Source of the DNA: Lytechinus variegatus
Taxonomy: Eukaryota; Echinodermata; Echinoidea; Temnopleuroida; Toxopneustidae
Direction of reading: 5' to 3'
NCBI RefSeq assembly: GCF_018143015.1
Contig: NC_054748.1
Location: 5,097,080-5,161,079 of the forward strand
DNA: 64,000 nucleotides
Shown: positions 33,243 through 42,599 of the stretch, one piece after another
How positions within the stretch are numbered: the stretch's first letter is position 1
Layout: the number at the start of each line of letters is the position of its first letter
Notes under the pieces: generated by a model
The model's database searches: none
What the model saw: only the letters and a program-made list of their open reading frames with translations
Told to the model about the DNA's origin: nothing
Position numbers and translations under genes: made by a program

Positions 33243-33720
33243 ATCATCCGGTTTATATGCGCAATGCATACGCAATGCATACTCAATGTATGCGCTGAAT
33301 TTTCGCAGCTATCCTTTGATATCCGCAACGGACATGGGATTGCGGATAAGTAGCGGACTGGGATAGAATGCGAAACGAATGCATAGCGTGCCTAATACGA
33401 CTTTATACCAAGCTATAATAATTTATAAAGAATGCTTACAGACTGGTCACGAATAGTGCGTTTGTATTACGACTGTTTCGCGAACAATTTGCGAGTACAC
33501 AGCAAACATTCATCGTAACCCCAGATTACTATATAAATGTAACAGAAAATGAAATTTGACCGTCATTTTAAGAACAGTTGTGTAGAAAATAGGATGTTGC
33601 CATGGATCATCACAGACATTTGATAGTTGCAGCCATCCAACAACATAACAATCTTCTCTTCCAAGTTCAACGTTTGATCCAAATAAGGAAAAGCGAAGGA
33701 AAAATCAAAGAGCTGTCTGG

Positions 33721-34849
33721 GTGAGACCTTGGATTGGCAGAAGACTAGATCTGGGCATGTACGATAGATTGATGGTGGAGCTGCGTAACGAAGATCCACG
33801 TGCCTTCCAGAACTTTATGAGAATGCCCCCATACATGTTTGACGAACTGGTGAACCGGCTCACTCCTCGACTGCTCAAGACACAGACCAACTTCAGAGCG
33901 AACTTAGAGCCTGGACTCAGTGGCCATATAACCCTACGCCATCTTGCCTTGGTTCAAAATACAGGGACATGCAGTACGGTTGGAGGGTCCCTCACAACAC
34001 AATCAGCAAAGTTGTCAGAGAAGTATGTACAGCCATATCAGAAGACTACCTTGATGAACAGATGACTTGCCCTACCAACGATGCAGAATGGCGTGAAATT
34101 GCCAATGACTGGTTGCAGAGGTGGAACTTTCCTCACACAATCGGCGCGATTGATGGCAAGCATGTGGCATGCAAAGCTCCCCAAACTCAGGCTCGGAATA
34201 TTACAACTACAAGGGCCTTTTCAGTATCATTTTAGTTGCCCTGGTCAGTTCTGATTACAAGGTTCTTTGGGCTGACGTATCAGGAAACGTTTCCGCATCA
34301 GATGCTCAAATATTCAACCAAAGTGAGCTGAAGCCAGGTCTCGAGAACGGCGACATTACGGGTTGGCCAAATCCAGATCCCTTACCCAATGACACCCAAG
34401 ATGTCCCATACTTCATTGTGGGCGACGATGCTTTCTTTCTGAGAACAAACCTAATGAAGCCATACAGTGCAAAGGCCCTGACCAGGGAAGAGCGTATCTA
34501 TAAGTACATGCTGTCGAGGGCCAGGAGAGTCGTCGAAAACACATTTGGTATCATGGCGAATAGATTCCAAGTCCTTCTCACCACCATGCAGCACCATGCC
34601 GACACAGTCAGGCTGATACTGAAGACTTGCATTCTGCTCCACAACCTAATGCGCACCCGCTACCCAGTCCAACAGAACAGGCTTGTGGACCGGCAGCTGG
34701 AGAATGGACAACTAGTTCCTGGAGAATGGCGAAGGGGCCAAAACCTTGTTGACACAGTGGACATGGTGGAGGTTCAAGCACCAAACACAGCTTCAAGAGA
34801 TGGCAAGAGGCAGCGTAACCTCATCAAGCATTGGTGCGGTGAAGTTTAA
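33721..34849 (+). pseudogene. PIF/Harbinger DDE transposase (HARBI1-like), two frameshifts
   Basis: The protein starts near 33721 (MRPWIGRRLDLGMYDRLMVE). A helix-turn-helix-like region follows (FMRMPPYMFDELVNRL; VPHNTISKVVREV). The DDE nuclease motifs are TIGAIDGKHV (first Asp), YFIVGDDAFFL (second Asp) and RARRVVENTFGIMANRF (Glu). It ends at the stop at 34849. One-base losses near 33952 and in a C run near 34181 split it into three frames (33721-34065, 33969-34235, 34169-34849). Catalytic residues are intact, so the gene is young but, as read here, broken. The enzyme cuts and pastes the element together with its MADF/Myb-like partner. Confidence 0.9.
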
Positions 34850-35246
34850 CGTACCAAGTATGCATACCCCGCCACCATCCCTGTAGATGCTCTGATGTTA
34901 TCTCAGCGGCTTTTTCTTCCCACAAAGCTTTCTTTCTGTTTGTGTCTTTAAACATCCTACTTCCCCTTCTCCACAAAAGCTCATTTTCTGCTAACCATTC
35001 GAAGGCATTATCTTCTTGGTCGGGTTTGAGGGTGAAGCTCTTTCGTGGCCTCTTCTCTTTCTTCTTTTCAGCTTTGTCATCTCTAGGCTGACTTGGACCA
35101 GGGACCTCATCGGCGCCAGGGAGGTCTTCTGGAGGTGGACTCGGTGACCTTGGGGATTGTGGAGATGGTACAGGTGACGGAGCCCTCTCTCCAACTTTGC
35201 TTGTCTTTTGTTTCTTCTTTCCTCTTGATTTGGCTCTTGTTGACAT
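34824..35246 (-). CDS. Harbinger second protein, MADF/Myb-SANT-like DNA-binding
   Basis: 140 residues from a clear ATG at 35246. A basic, Ser/Pro-rich head (SPVPSPQSPRSPSPPPEDLP) comes first. A Lys-rich nuclear-localisation-like stretch (KAEKKKEKRPRKSF) follows, then a MADF/SANT-like fold: FEWLAENELLWRRGSRMFKD, NRKKALWEEKAAEI and LQGWWRGMHTWYVKLHR, with the spaced Trp residues typical of the domain. In PIF/Harbinger elements such a partner binds element DNA and imports the transposase. Its 3' end overlaps the transposase 3' end by 26 bp, convergently. It stops soon after the domain, and such proteins are often longer, so a C-terminal truncation is possible. The frame is uninterrupted. Confidence 0.8.
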   Translation of the reverse strand: MSTRAKSRGKKKQKTSKVGERAPSPVPSPQSPRSPSPPPEDLPGADEVPGPSQPRDDKAEKKKEKRPRKSFTLKPDQEDNAFEWLAENELLWRRGSRMFKDTNRKKALWEEKAAEITSEHLQGWWRGMHTWYVKLHRTNA

Positions 35247-35837
35247 GTTGCTACTTTCTACAATGTTGATAAAGATAATGACGCTGAAGAGTGGAGTGCT
35301 CTTCTTTTATATGGTCTCGATTCAAATGTATCACATTCGCAATGCGACCGTTGTTTCCGCACCACGTGCGCATTGCATTCTCTATGCATACGTAATACTT
35401 CCGCAATAATCGTTTAGCATCCTATTTTTGTCCGCAATACATGTGTTATACTTCCGCATTACTTTCGTTACATTTTCGCAATGTCTGCAATACATTCCAC
35501 AATTTTACAAGCAATATCCCTCGTAAAATAGCATTCGCAAAGTAATTCGTTTTTATTCGTGATATTTCCGCTTTTAATCGTAATTTGTTCGCTGTACATC
35601 TTTTATGTATCCGCAATTTTAAAGCGGATTTTTATTTTTTTGCCAAATTTAATGCGGATGACAACGAATGACCGAAATTTGTATTCGCAATTCATGCGTA
35701 ATTCAACTTCCCCCCAGTGGGACCGGGCCTTAAAGGCGGTTTCCACTAGGGCGCGGACAAGACCAGGAAGGGTTGCGGAAGCAACTTTTGTCATTTTCGC
35801 ATGCTGTCCGCAACCAAATTCCGTAAAAGATTATGCA

Positions 35838-35908
35838 AACGATCTTGTCCTAGGATACCAACAGGACTGTCTGTCCTAGGACATTCCTGGGACTGTCCTA
35901 GGACAGGA
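35838..35908. repeat. triple TCCTAGGA palindrome patch
   Basis: TTGTCCTAGGATACC, CTGTCCTAGGACATTCC and ACTGTCCTAGGACAGG occur within 70 bp. The last is a perfect 14-bp palindrome. Confidence 0.8.
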
Positions 35909-35999
35909 TTATCTGAATATTTTTTCGGCGTTTCGCGAGGACAGCATGTCCAGAATTGAGGTCGGAATGTCAAAAAAATGTTCAGTTTGGGCTTGCAGT

Positions 36000-36250
36000 G
36001 TTTAATTGTTGAAATATATATCTTCTTCATCGATAACTGCATTTTTTCGATCAGGCCAGAGCGTATACAAAAAATATTGCTCGCGCATCGCGCTTGAAAT
36101 AATTATTAGTTCCATACGCATCTTATTTAGGATCACAAACATTGCTACAAATTTTAAATTTTCCGGACAAAATAAAAAGAAATAAGCTCGCACTTCGCGC
36201 TCACGTTTTATGTCTATCAGAAACCAGTACTGCGCAAGAGTTTTTTTCAC
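36000..36250. repeat. two degenerate GCTCGCGC repeat units
   Basis: GCTCGCGCATCGCGCTTG (36080) and GCTCGCACTTCGCGCTCAC (36186) are each preceded by an ATTACAAA-like segment, as in the 42.6-44.3 kb arrays. A further copy, GCTCGCGCTACGCGCTCGC, is at 37909. Confidence 0.65.
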
Positions 36251-36284
36251 GATGGCCAATTCGTTTCTGTGAAAGACTAAAGCC

Positions 36285-36974
36285 ATGGTATTTGGTCAAA
36301 AGAAAAAGTTGAGGGGTGCTCATTTGCCAGTGAAATTCAGGAACATACAATTAGAAAATGTAAAAAAGATTAAATACTTAGGTGTCATGCTCGATCCGGG
36401 CTTGACTTGGTGTGAACATATTACTAATATCGTTTGTAAAATATCTCGAGCAATAGGTTGTATAAGGCGGATTAAGCATTTACTGTCCTTTGATATCATG
36501 AAGAAGCTGTACTTTTCTATGATTTTACCTTACATTGATTACTGTAGTACATCTTGGGGAAGCAGTGCAAAAGTACATTTAGATAAGATACAAAAACTTC
36601 AAAATAAATATGCCAGGATGCTTTTGAAAAAAGATTATAATACATCACAAATATCTCTGTTGCAGTCACTGAAGTGGCAATCAGTAGATCAGCGTATAAA
36701 ATATCAGTATTGTGTTTTTGTATATAAAATAATGAACAATTTAGTTCCAAATTATTTAAAACCTTTAGTATGTAAACGGCCCGTGAAATACAGGACACGG
36801 TTTTCTTTGCGATGCCCCCTTCAGCTTCCCAAAGCTAGAACTGAATATAAAAGAAAATCTTTCGCATATTTCGGACCCAAATTATTTAATGCACTTCCTT
36901 CAAATTTACAAGCCTGTACGTGTACCTCCTTGTTAGTTTTTAAAAAATTATGCAAAGCCTTTCATACGAATTGA
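36285..36974 (+). pseudogene. 5'-truncated LINE, reverse transcriptase C-terminal part
   Basis: 230 uninterrupted codons begin just after the catalytic core. They contain KIKYLGVMLDPGLTWCEHI (motif E region), the thumb (KKLYFSMILPYIDYCSTSWG; LDKIQKLQNKYARMLLKKD), and the tail FAYFGPKLFNALPSNLQ in place of the usual YSGPKLWNSLP, then a stop at 36972-36974. The 3' region to 37252 includes GCAGGGCGCCTTTGTAAAGC, a GCCTACCCTGCAG segment that pairs with it, and an (AAAT)n tail. Motifs A-C are missing through 5' truncation, the usual outcome of incomplete target-primed reverse transcription. The frame has no stops, so the insertion is fairly recent. Confidence 0.85.
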
Positions 36975-37254
36975 TGAAGAGCGAAATAATATTCCATTGA
37001 TTTACAATGCTATGTACTTGTATGTTTAGATTGTCACTTCCCACTCTAAATTTTTTGATGTTAATTGTTTCTGATGTTAAATAGTTTGTATTTTGTATTT
37101 TTTGACGTTGAATGTTTTTTGATGATATATTTTATATTTATCTTGACATGTATTTTAAACTGCAGGGCGCCTTTGTAAAGCAGTTTTAAGAACTGAACAG
37201 GCCTACCCTGCAGTATAAAATAAATAAAACAAAATAAATAAATAAATAAATAAA

Positions 37255-37600
37255 GAGCCGTGATGTAGTGTTTCGGACTCTCGCCTTGTGAGCAGAGGGT
37301 CATGACTTGTGTTCGAATCCATATAGCGTCCTTTGGCAAGGCGTAATCCACGTTTTGCCACTCTCGACCCAGGTGCTAAGTGGGTACCCGATAGGATGTG
37401 AAAGTTATTGTATCTTTGAATCTGTTTGCGACATTTTGATGCTGCGTCGAATGCAGGGAATGCTTGTTAAGGAGTGCACTTTTCAAGCGGGATTGAAATG
37501 AAATATCCAATGACTTGGGTAATAATATGTTGTAAAACGCTTTGAGCCGTTCAGAGAAAAACGATATATAAAAAGTAGCTTTATAATTATTGACATCTCA
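37255..37600 (+). mobile_element. tRNA-derived SINE at the LINE tail
   Basis: GAGCCGTGATGTAGTG (A-box region), GTGTTCGAATCC (B-box, 37309-37320), body TAGCGTCCTTTGGCAAGGCG and CGACCCAGGTGCTAAGTGG, and 3' region AAAACGCTTTGAGCCGTTC then ATATATAAAAAG. It is the same family as 32866-33040 but with its 3' part. It starts directly after the (AAAT)n tail of the LINE, either inserted in that tail or recombined with it. Confidence 0.75.
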
Positions 37601-38135
37601 TTCACAATGAAATAAAGTGCTTAAAATACAGTATGAATATAAACTTTAATATCAGTTTGAAATGTATTTATGCACTAATAATTTTCAAAAGATATTTTTG
37701 TCATTCGTAAAGTGTCAAGTGCTCAAGTCAGTAAAATACTATAGTTCACAATTAAGAGTTGCTTGAAATGTTTTTTTTGTTCAGTATAGAAGAAATTTGT
37801 TCGGATGACTACCATTATTTGAAATGTCTACTTTTCGGATCAGTAGAAAATGCTTGAAATATTCCTTATTCAAGTCTTTAACTCACCCCCCCCCAAAAAA
37901 AAAGGAATAGCTCGCGCTACGCGCTCGCGTGATGCTTGAAATATTAAGTTTTCAGGTTGGATTATTGATATACTAATTAGGGCCTTTGACCAGTTCCATC
38001 GTTACTTTTTTTGTTATGTTCTTGTTTTGTATTTTGCCTCGTTGCCCCGTGTAGCGCACTGACCACAAATGGCCTTTACTACTTGTGTACCTGTTCAATA
38101 CATATTTGTATTGGATACACACATTTCTGATATGT

Positions 38136-38272
38136 CCCGCTTGCCTTCCTATTCCGGTCCGCACTTTCTTGAAACAGTCCGCCTGCCATCTTATTCCTGT
38201 CCGCACGTTCCTGAAACAGTCCGCTTGCCTCCTTATTTCAATCCGCACGTTCCTGAAACATTCCGCATGGCT
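38136..38272. repeat. 42-bp tandem repeat, about 3.3 copies
   Basis: TCCGCTTGCCTTCCTATTCC, TCCGCCTGCCATCTTATTCC and TCCGCTTGCCTCCTTATTTC begin successive units that end CACGTTCCTGAAACA. The period is a multiple of three, so both strands show repetitive open frames (RLPSYSGPHFLETV on plus). These are not evidence for a gene. Confidence 0.8.
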
Positions 38273-38394
38273 TCTTCTTTGCTGCTCAAAGCTGACCTGA
38301 TTGCGGATGGTTTCCGGAAGACGCGGAAGGGTTTAGGAAGGGCGGGACATCATCAGGACAGGGTCCCGAAGGTATCAGGAATTCAATATCTGCG

Positions 38395-38424
38395 TCCAAA
38401 TTTTGGTCAAGACCAAAATTTGGA
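38395..38424. repeat. perfect 14-bp inverted repeat, 2-nt spacer
   Basis: TCCAAATTTTGGTC, AA, GACCAAAATTTGGA. It lies in the right flank of the GC-rich inverted-repeat element. Confidence 0.9.
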
Positions 38425-38575
38425 TGCGGACAAATTTTGATTTCCCGAACACCAGGAAGGGTTCAGGACAGCGTGCGGACCTTCCCAGGAATGTCCGGAC
38501 AGGTTGCGGAAGGCTCGCGGATATTACATTCCGTGCCTTGTCCTGACGCTGTCCTGGCCCTAGTGGAGAAGGTGT

Positions 38576-38697
38576 ATAACAGGCTCCTTGGAATGCTATG
38601 AATCCAGTAACCGGGTAATAATAATTGTGAAGCGCTTTGAACAGTCGTAGATTGACAAAGCGCTACATAAATGCCAATTATTATTAGTAGTAGTATT
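38576..38697 (+). mobile_element. SINE or LINE 3' tail fragment
   Basis: GAATCCAGTAACCGGGTAAT, TGTGAAGCGCTTTGAACAG, AAAGCGCTACATAAATGCC and an ATTATTATTAGTAGTAGT tail match the 3' half of the 37255 SINE (AAACGCTTTGAGCCGTTC). There is no head. Confidence 0.6.
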
Positions 38698-38749
38698 ATC
38701 TTATGAAAACCAATATCAAATTACAAAATTTACAACAATTATCTGATTG

Positions 38750-40719
38750 TCAAACAAAAAAAAGTTACAACATCAACAAATTACTAAACTTCAGGCCAGA
38801 AATAAGGATTTGAAGCAATAACATCTAATCAAACATTCGAAACACTGTAAATTTTAACTAATTCGGACAAGTGATACCGAGGTTATAAAATACACGTACA
38901 TGTATGTCAAAGTTTTACATTAATCATGTTAAACAGTTGATGCACTAAAATCTTTATGAATGCGCTGATGATGATATCATATATCCATTATTCTGTTAAG
39001 ATTGAAAAAAAAGGTAATTCATTTTTCCCACCATAAATCAAAGAGAAAAAATCTACGACCTATATAGTTACTAGAAAGACATATCGTACACACCTGTAAG
39101 CGAACATGTAATAATAATGATTTCTTGTAATAACATAAGAAAGGGTAATGTGGGAGCAGGTGTCATCAGCTAGCATAAGACAGTGTGCATACTGTTTTCA
39201 AAAAAACATTGACCAACTTGGAGCTGAATAACTTCGGTTATTTGATATCAGATTTTGACAACATTTTCAACATTTAGCTTGATGAATTTTAATGTTTATC
39301 AAGTTTATCAAATTGTTCTCAGCCCGGAGTACCCATTTGCACTAACAGTGTTTTGTAATAAATCTGGTAAGTGGCTACTCGCTAGGGCGAACAACTGTCT
39401 CACACTGTGAGGTTTATAACTAACAGAAAACAGGTAAAACATGTACGCCTAAATCCGACCGATTCCAGTTTGAATTTAAATCCCACGGTTGAGCGAATTT
39501 TCTATGCAAATCAGCATATCCCATAATATCAAAACTCATTCTGACACTAGCACGAACACGGAAAAAGTGGAAAAGTTTGAAGGCGCGTTTATGTCAGCAG
39601 GGAATACAACATTTTTCCTGGATTTGATTGATCATATTTGACAGTTTTTCTAACTTCTGTCGGAAAAAAGTGTTTATAAGAAAACCTTGAAGCATACAAG
39701 TCACTGGAATTGCCATTTCATTGTGACGTGTTCCGTATACAGTAAAAATGATTTATAGGGACAACCGAAAAGTTTGCTTTTGAGGAGGTGACTGTAGTAT
39801 ATTGGTATATACGGCACCTTTCACGTTTGATAAATGGATACAATCACATCTTCCTGAATGTAAGTGACATATAATGCAAGCTATCTATTTCACAAATGGT
39901 TCTACATTGGCTAGTTCGTTAGAGAATAATGTTAAGATTGTCTTTGGATATTTATTTCCATATATTTTTCATTGAACCTTGCTAACTGTGCGTGAGGGGG
40001 AAGAATGGTCTAGAAAATATCTTACTTTTAAACCCACGCGTGTGTATGGCGAGATTATGATTTTTTTCGATAAACTAAGTTTTTGTTACTAAAATATGGA
40101 TGTGGATCAGAATTATCCACAAGTTCCATGCTGAGAGTCAGTACGAATTCTTTGCTATTCCTTTCAAATACGTTAACAAATGAGATCCAAATCATATTAC
40201 ATGTATGGCATGTTTACTGGGCCAGGCCCTGTAATACATTGACCAATATGATAACGTTTTGCGAATAATCTCAAAATTTGGCGTCACAGTCTATAGTTGA
40301 TTGCGTAACCATCTCTCAAAATTCTGTTGTAGCTCAAACATTGAAAAGAGTCAATTACTTATCAGTTTTGGATTGATACCGCTCTCCCTAAATGAGATGA
40401 ATGTCCATCATGAAATTCCCAATTCCTTAAAAGTTTGTGGATGCTAAGAAGACACGATGAGGGTTTCAAGACACCAAGCTTTAGGTAATGTGCCATCGAT
40501 GGAGGTGTAGGGAAAGAACTTGGAAACCGGAAGTGTAAAGAAGACTTTACAAAGAAAAGTGCCGTCTTCTTGTTTTCAAAAAATATAATTAGAAAATAAA
40601 CCAGCCATCTTGGCTAGAACAGGCATCTCTGCAAACCAAGACGGATTCGTAGGGTGTGTCCTCTTACAACTGTCCTAGTACAGCGGCAACTATCTACACA
40701 CACAGGCTAATACAAAAGA
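38750..40719 (+). repeat. U5: U module
   Basis: U5 is a close copy of U6 (47905-49880) and a more distant one of U1-U4. Anchors: AATAAGGATTTGAAGC, TGGGAGCAGGTGTCATCAGC, CAGCCCGGAGTACCC, core repeat 5 (39395-39520, with ATGCAAATCAGCAT), AGGGACAACCGAAAAGTTTG, GAATGTAAGTGACATATAAT and AATGGTCTAGAAAATATC. The GTAAGTGACAT word, which fits a 5' splice donor, is preserved in U1, U2, U5 and U6. No shared open reading frame. Confidence 0.85.
39395..39520 (+). repeat. core repeat, copy 5 (in U5)
   Basis: TGTCTCACACTGTGAGG, CACGGTTGAGCGAATTTTC and TATGCAAATCAGCATATCCC. It contains a perfect octamer ATGCAAAT. Confidence 0.8.
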
Positions 40720-41743
40720 CTGATACAACACATCTTGAGGTTCATTCATAAGTGTCAATGCCATACCTCTTTCTTTTTATACATACAATTATTATAATGT
40801 TCTTCTGTATATTACGGGGGATAATACAGCCCCCCCCCCCCCCCCCGAAATATTGGGGATATATACGTATTCTCCGGGATTTACACATTAGATTATGCAT
40901 GTTAGCATGAAACTAAAGAAAAATATTTGAAAGCAGACAGTCTACAGTCTCACTTTCTTAAAAAAATCATGACCAAGATAAAAAGAAACAGTTGAATAGG
41001 AATGAAGAGGAAAGAGAGAACTGTGAAAATGATACTCTTTTTTAAATATTATATCATAATCTATCACTAAATAAGATTTTTGTAATGAAAGTGTAAAGAT
41101 TTTTTTTAATTTGCCATATCTGGCTCCCTCGACTTTGTTTCGGCTCATTACGCCACTGCATACATGCATGCATTTTTACCCAACCAGACAACTGTGACAC
41201 CCAATCTCTCTTTCTCAATCGTGTGTGTATCTCTCTCCCTCTCTCATTCTTCCTCTCTTTTTAAGAAAATGTAGACATCGTAGAGGGAGTTTTGGGGCCA
41301 TGCCCACCCCAAGAGTCTAACTACCATGATAAAAGAGAAAAAAAATAGTGAATATATCATTTTATAAATATACATTGTCTCAATCTATCACAAAATAAAC
41401 TCAGAGGGTGATTTCTTGCTTGCTTGATTCACTTCCTAAATTGCCATTTTGTCTTTTCTTCGTTTTTTTTATAAATTTAAATCAGTGCACAATGTTTGGC
41501 TTCTTCCGAAATTCTTGATCTATCACGCTATTGACACCAATAATTTAGATTTGACAAAAGTTAATAGCAAAAGTAATCTAATGAAGTTTACACTTTTTCA
41601 GGATATCATTCAGAATAAAAACATTCTTGCTGGGTAAAAAAGGAGGAATGATGAACCTAACCTGCATTTGTAGTCAGTATCTATTGTGTTCGTTATCTTG
41701 ATAGTAAGAAATTACTTAGATTATATATTGGATGTCTCAAAAT

Positions 41744-41840
41744 GGAATACCAGAGATATTCCAAGAGTTAAGGCCAATATTCTATGAATGGCAGATAAGT
41801 GGAATATTGGCCCAAACGCGTAACATATTTCTGGTATTCC
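41744..41840 (+). ncRNA. conserved imperfect hairpin in C1, possible structured RNA or foldback relic
   Basis: The outer arms GGAATACCAGAGATAT and ATATTTCTGGTATTCC pair over 15 of 16 positions. The inner arms GGCCAATATTCTA and TGGAATATTGGCC pair over 12 of 13, with a 15-nt loop. An about 12-nt internal loop lies on each side. Copies are at 50910-51006, 55815-55911 and about 63010-63085. In the last the inner stem becomes perfect (CCAATATTCCA). Transcription is unproven. Confidence 0.45.
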
Positions 41841-42129
41841 TTGAAATAAAGTCATTTAGTATCTTTAATATACATTTTTTTGTCAAAATCTTGATTATCA
41901 TCATTTTTTTATTATTCTATTGTTTTTATGTTTCATTATTATAATTGTCAAACAAATTGTGACAATTATCATGATTATAGTAATAGCAATGATAATAAAG
42001 TATTTTGCACTGCCAGTACTAGTGTTATATTAATTTTGGCAATCATAATGATTTAACACGCACAACATTTAAAATGTTTGAGTGTACTAACACACAATTG
42101 AAATTACAAAAACTGAAAATGCCTCTAAA

Positions 42130-42245
42130 ATTTCAGGGCTAAAAACCCTTAAAGCCAAGGCCCTCTCATAGCCAAGGCTTGAAAATCCAAGGCCAAGGCT
42201 TTGAAAAAGTAGGCTTTTAGGCCAAGGCCGAGCATCATGGCACTA
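42130..42245. repeat. CCAAGGC-rich patch in C1
   Basis: About nine degenerate copies of CCAAGGCC or CCAAGGCT occur in 115 bp. Equivalent patches are at 51300-51390, 56205-56300 and 63470-63560, with a smaller one at 45720-45770. Confidence 0.8.
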
Positions 42246-42599
42246 CAGCCAACATAGACGTAATTCTTAATGTAATTATCATGTACCGTATATGCATTGA
42301 TGATGCTGCTTTCTGAGTTTCTACTTCAACAGCAACAACAATCTCATCTAAGTAAAATAGTGATCATCCCAACCTGCATTGGCGGAAATCCCAGGGGGAC
42401 ATGTCCCCCTGCCAAAAATAGTAGGGGGACACAATATCAAATGTCCCCCTACTATTTTTGTTTTTTTATGATGGAGAAAATGCATCATTCATATTCAAAA
42501 TAATACATGTATTTTGGACTAAATAAACCTTTGTTTGTTTTTGCTTGTCATATATTTTCCAGAGTGAAAAAAAATAAGATGAGGGGAAAACCTGGAAAA

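Larger units (their letters stand above)
33044..35729. mobile_element. PIF/Harbinger transposon, 2.69 kb, two genes
   Basis: The terminal inverted repeats GGCCCGGTCCCAGTG (33044) and its complement CACTGGGACCGGGCC with one ambiguous base (35715-35729) bound the element. Flanks are TTT on the left and TTA on the right, close to the 3-bp TWA duplication of this superfamily but not identical. It carries a transposase (plus) and a MADF/Myb-like gene (minus) converging near 34830. Long AT-rich subterminal regions on both sides contain many CCGCAAT / GCGGAT words, likely transposase-binding repeats. Confidence 0.9.
35733..38575. mobile_element. GC-rich inverted-repeat element (Harbinger-like) hosting other insertions
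   Basis: The left end GCGGTTTCCACTAGGGCGCG, then GACAAGACCAGGAAGG, and the right end, read inverted (CCTTCTCCACTAGGGCCAGG, then ACAGCGTCAGGACAAGG), are imperfect terminal repeats. Internal flanks share GGTTGCGGAAG. The left end abuts the 2.69-kb Harbinger, so that element probably inserted right beside it or within the same target. Inside lie a LINE fragment, a SINE and several palindromic patches. No transposase of its own was seen. Confidence 0.5.

Noticed and set aside
34451..34796. Minus-strand open frames opposite the transposase
   Set aside because: Antisense shadows of a clearly conserved DDE transposase.
38069..38440. 123-codon open frame with repeated RLPSYS-like segments
   Set aside because: The repeats come from a 42-bp tandem repeat whose period is a multiple of three; the opposite strand shows an equally repetitive frame.
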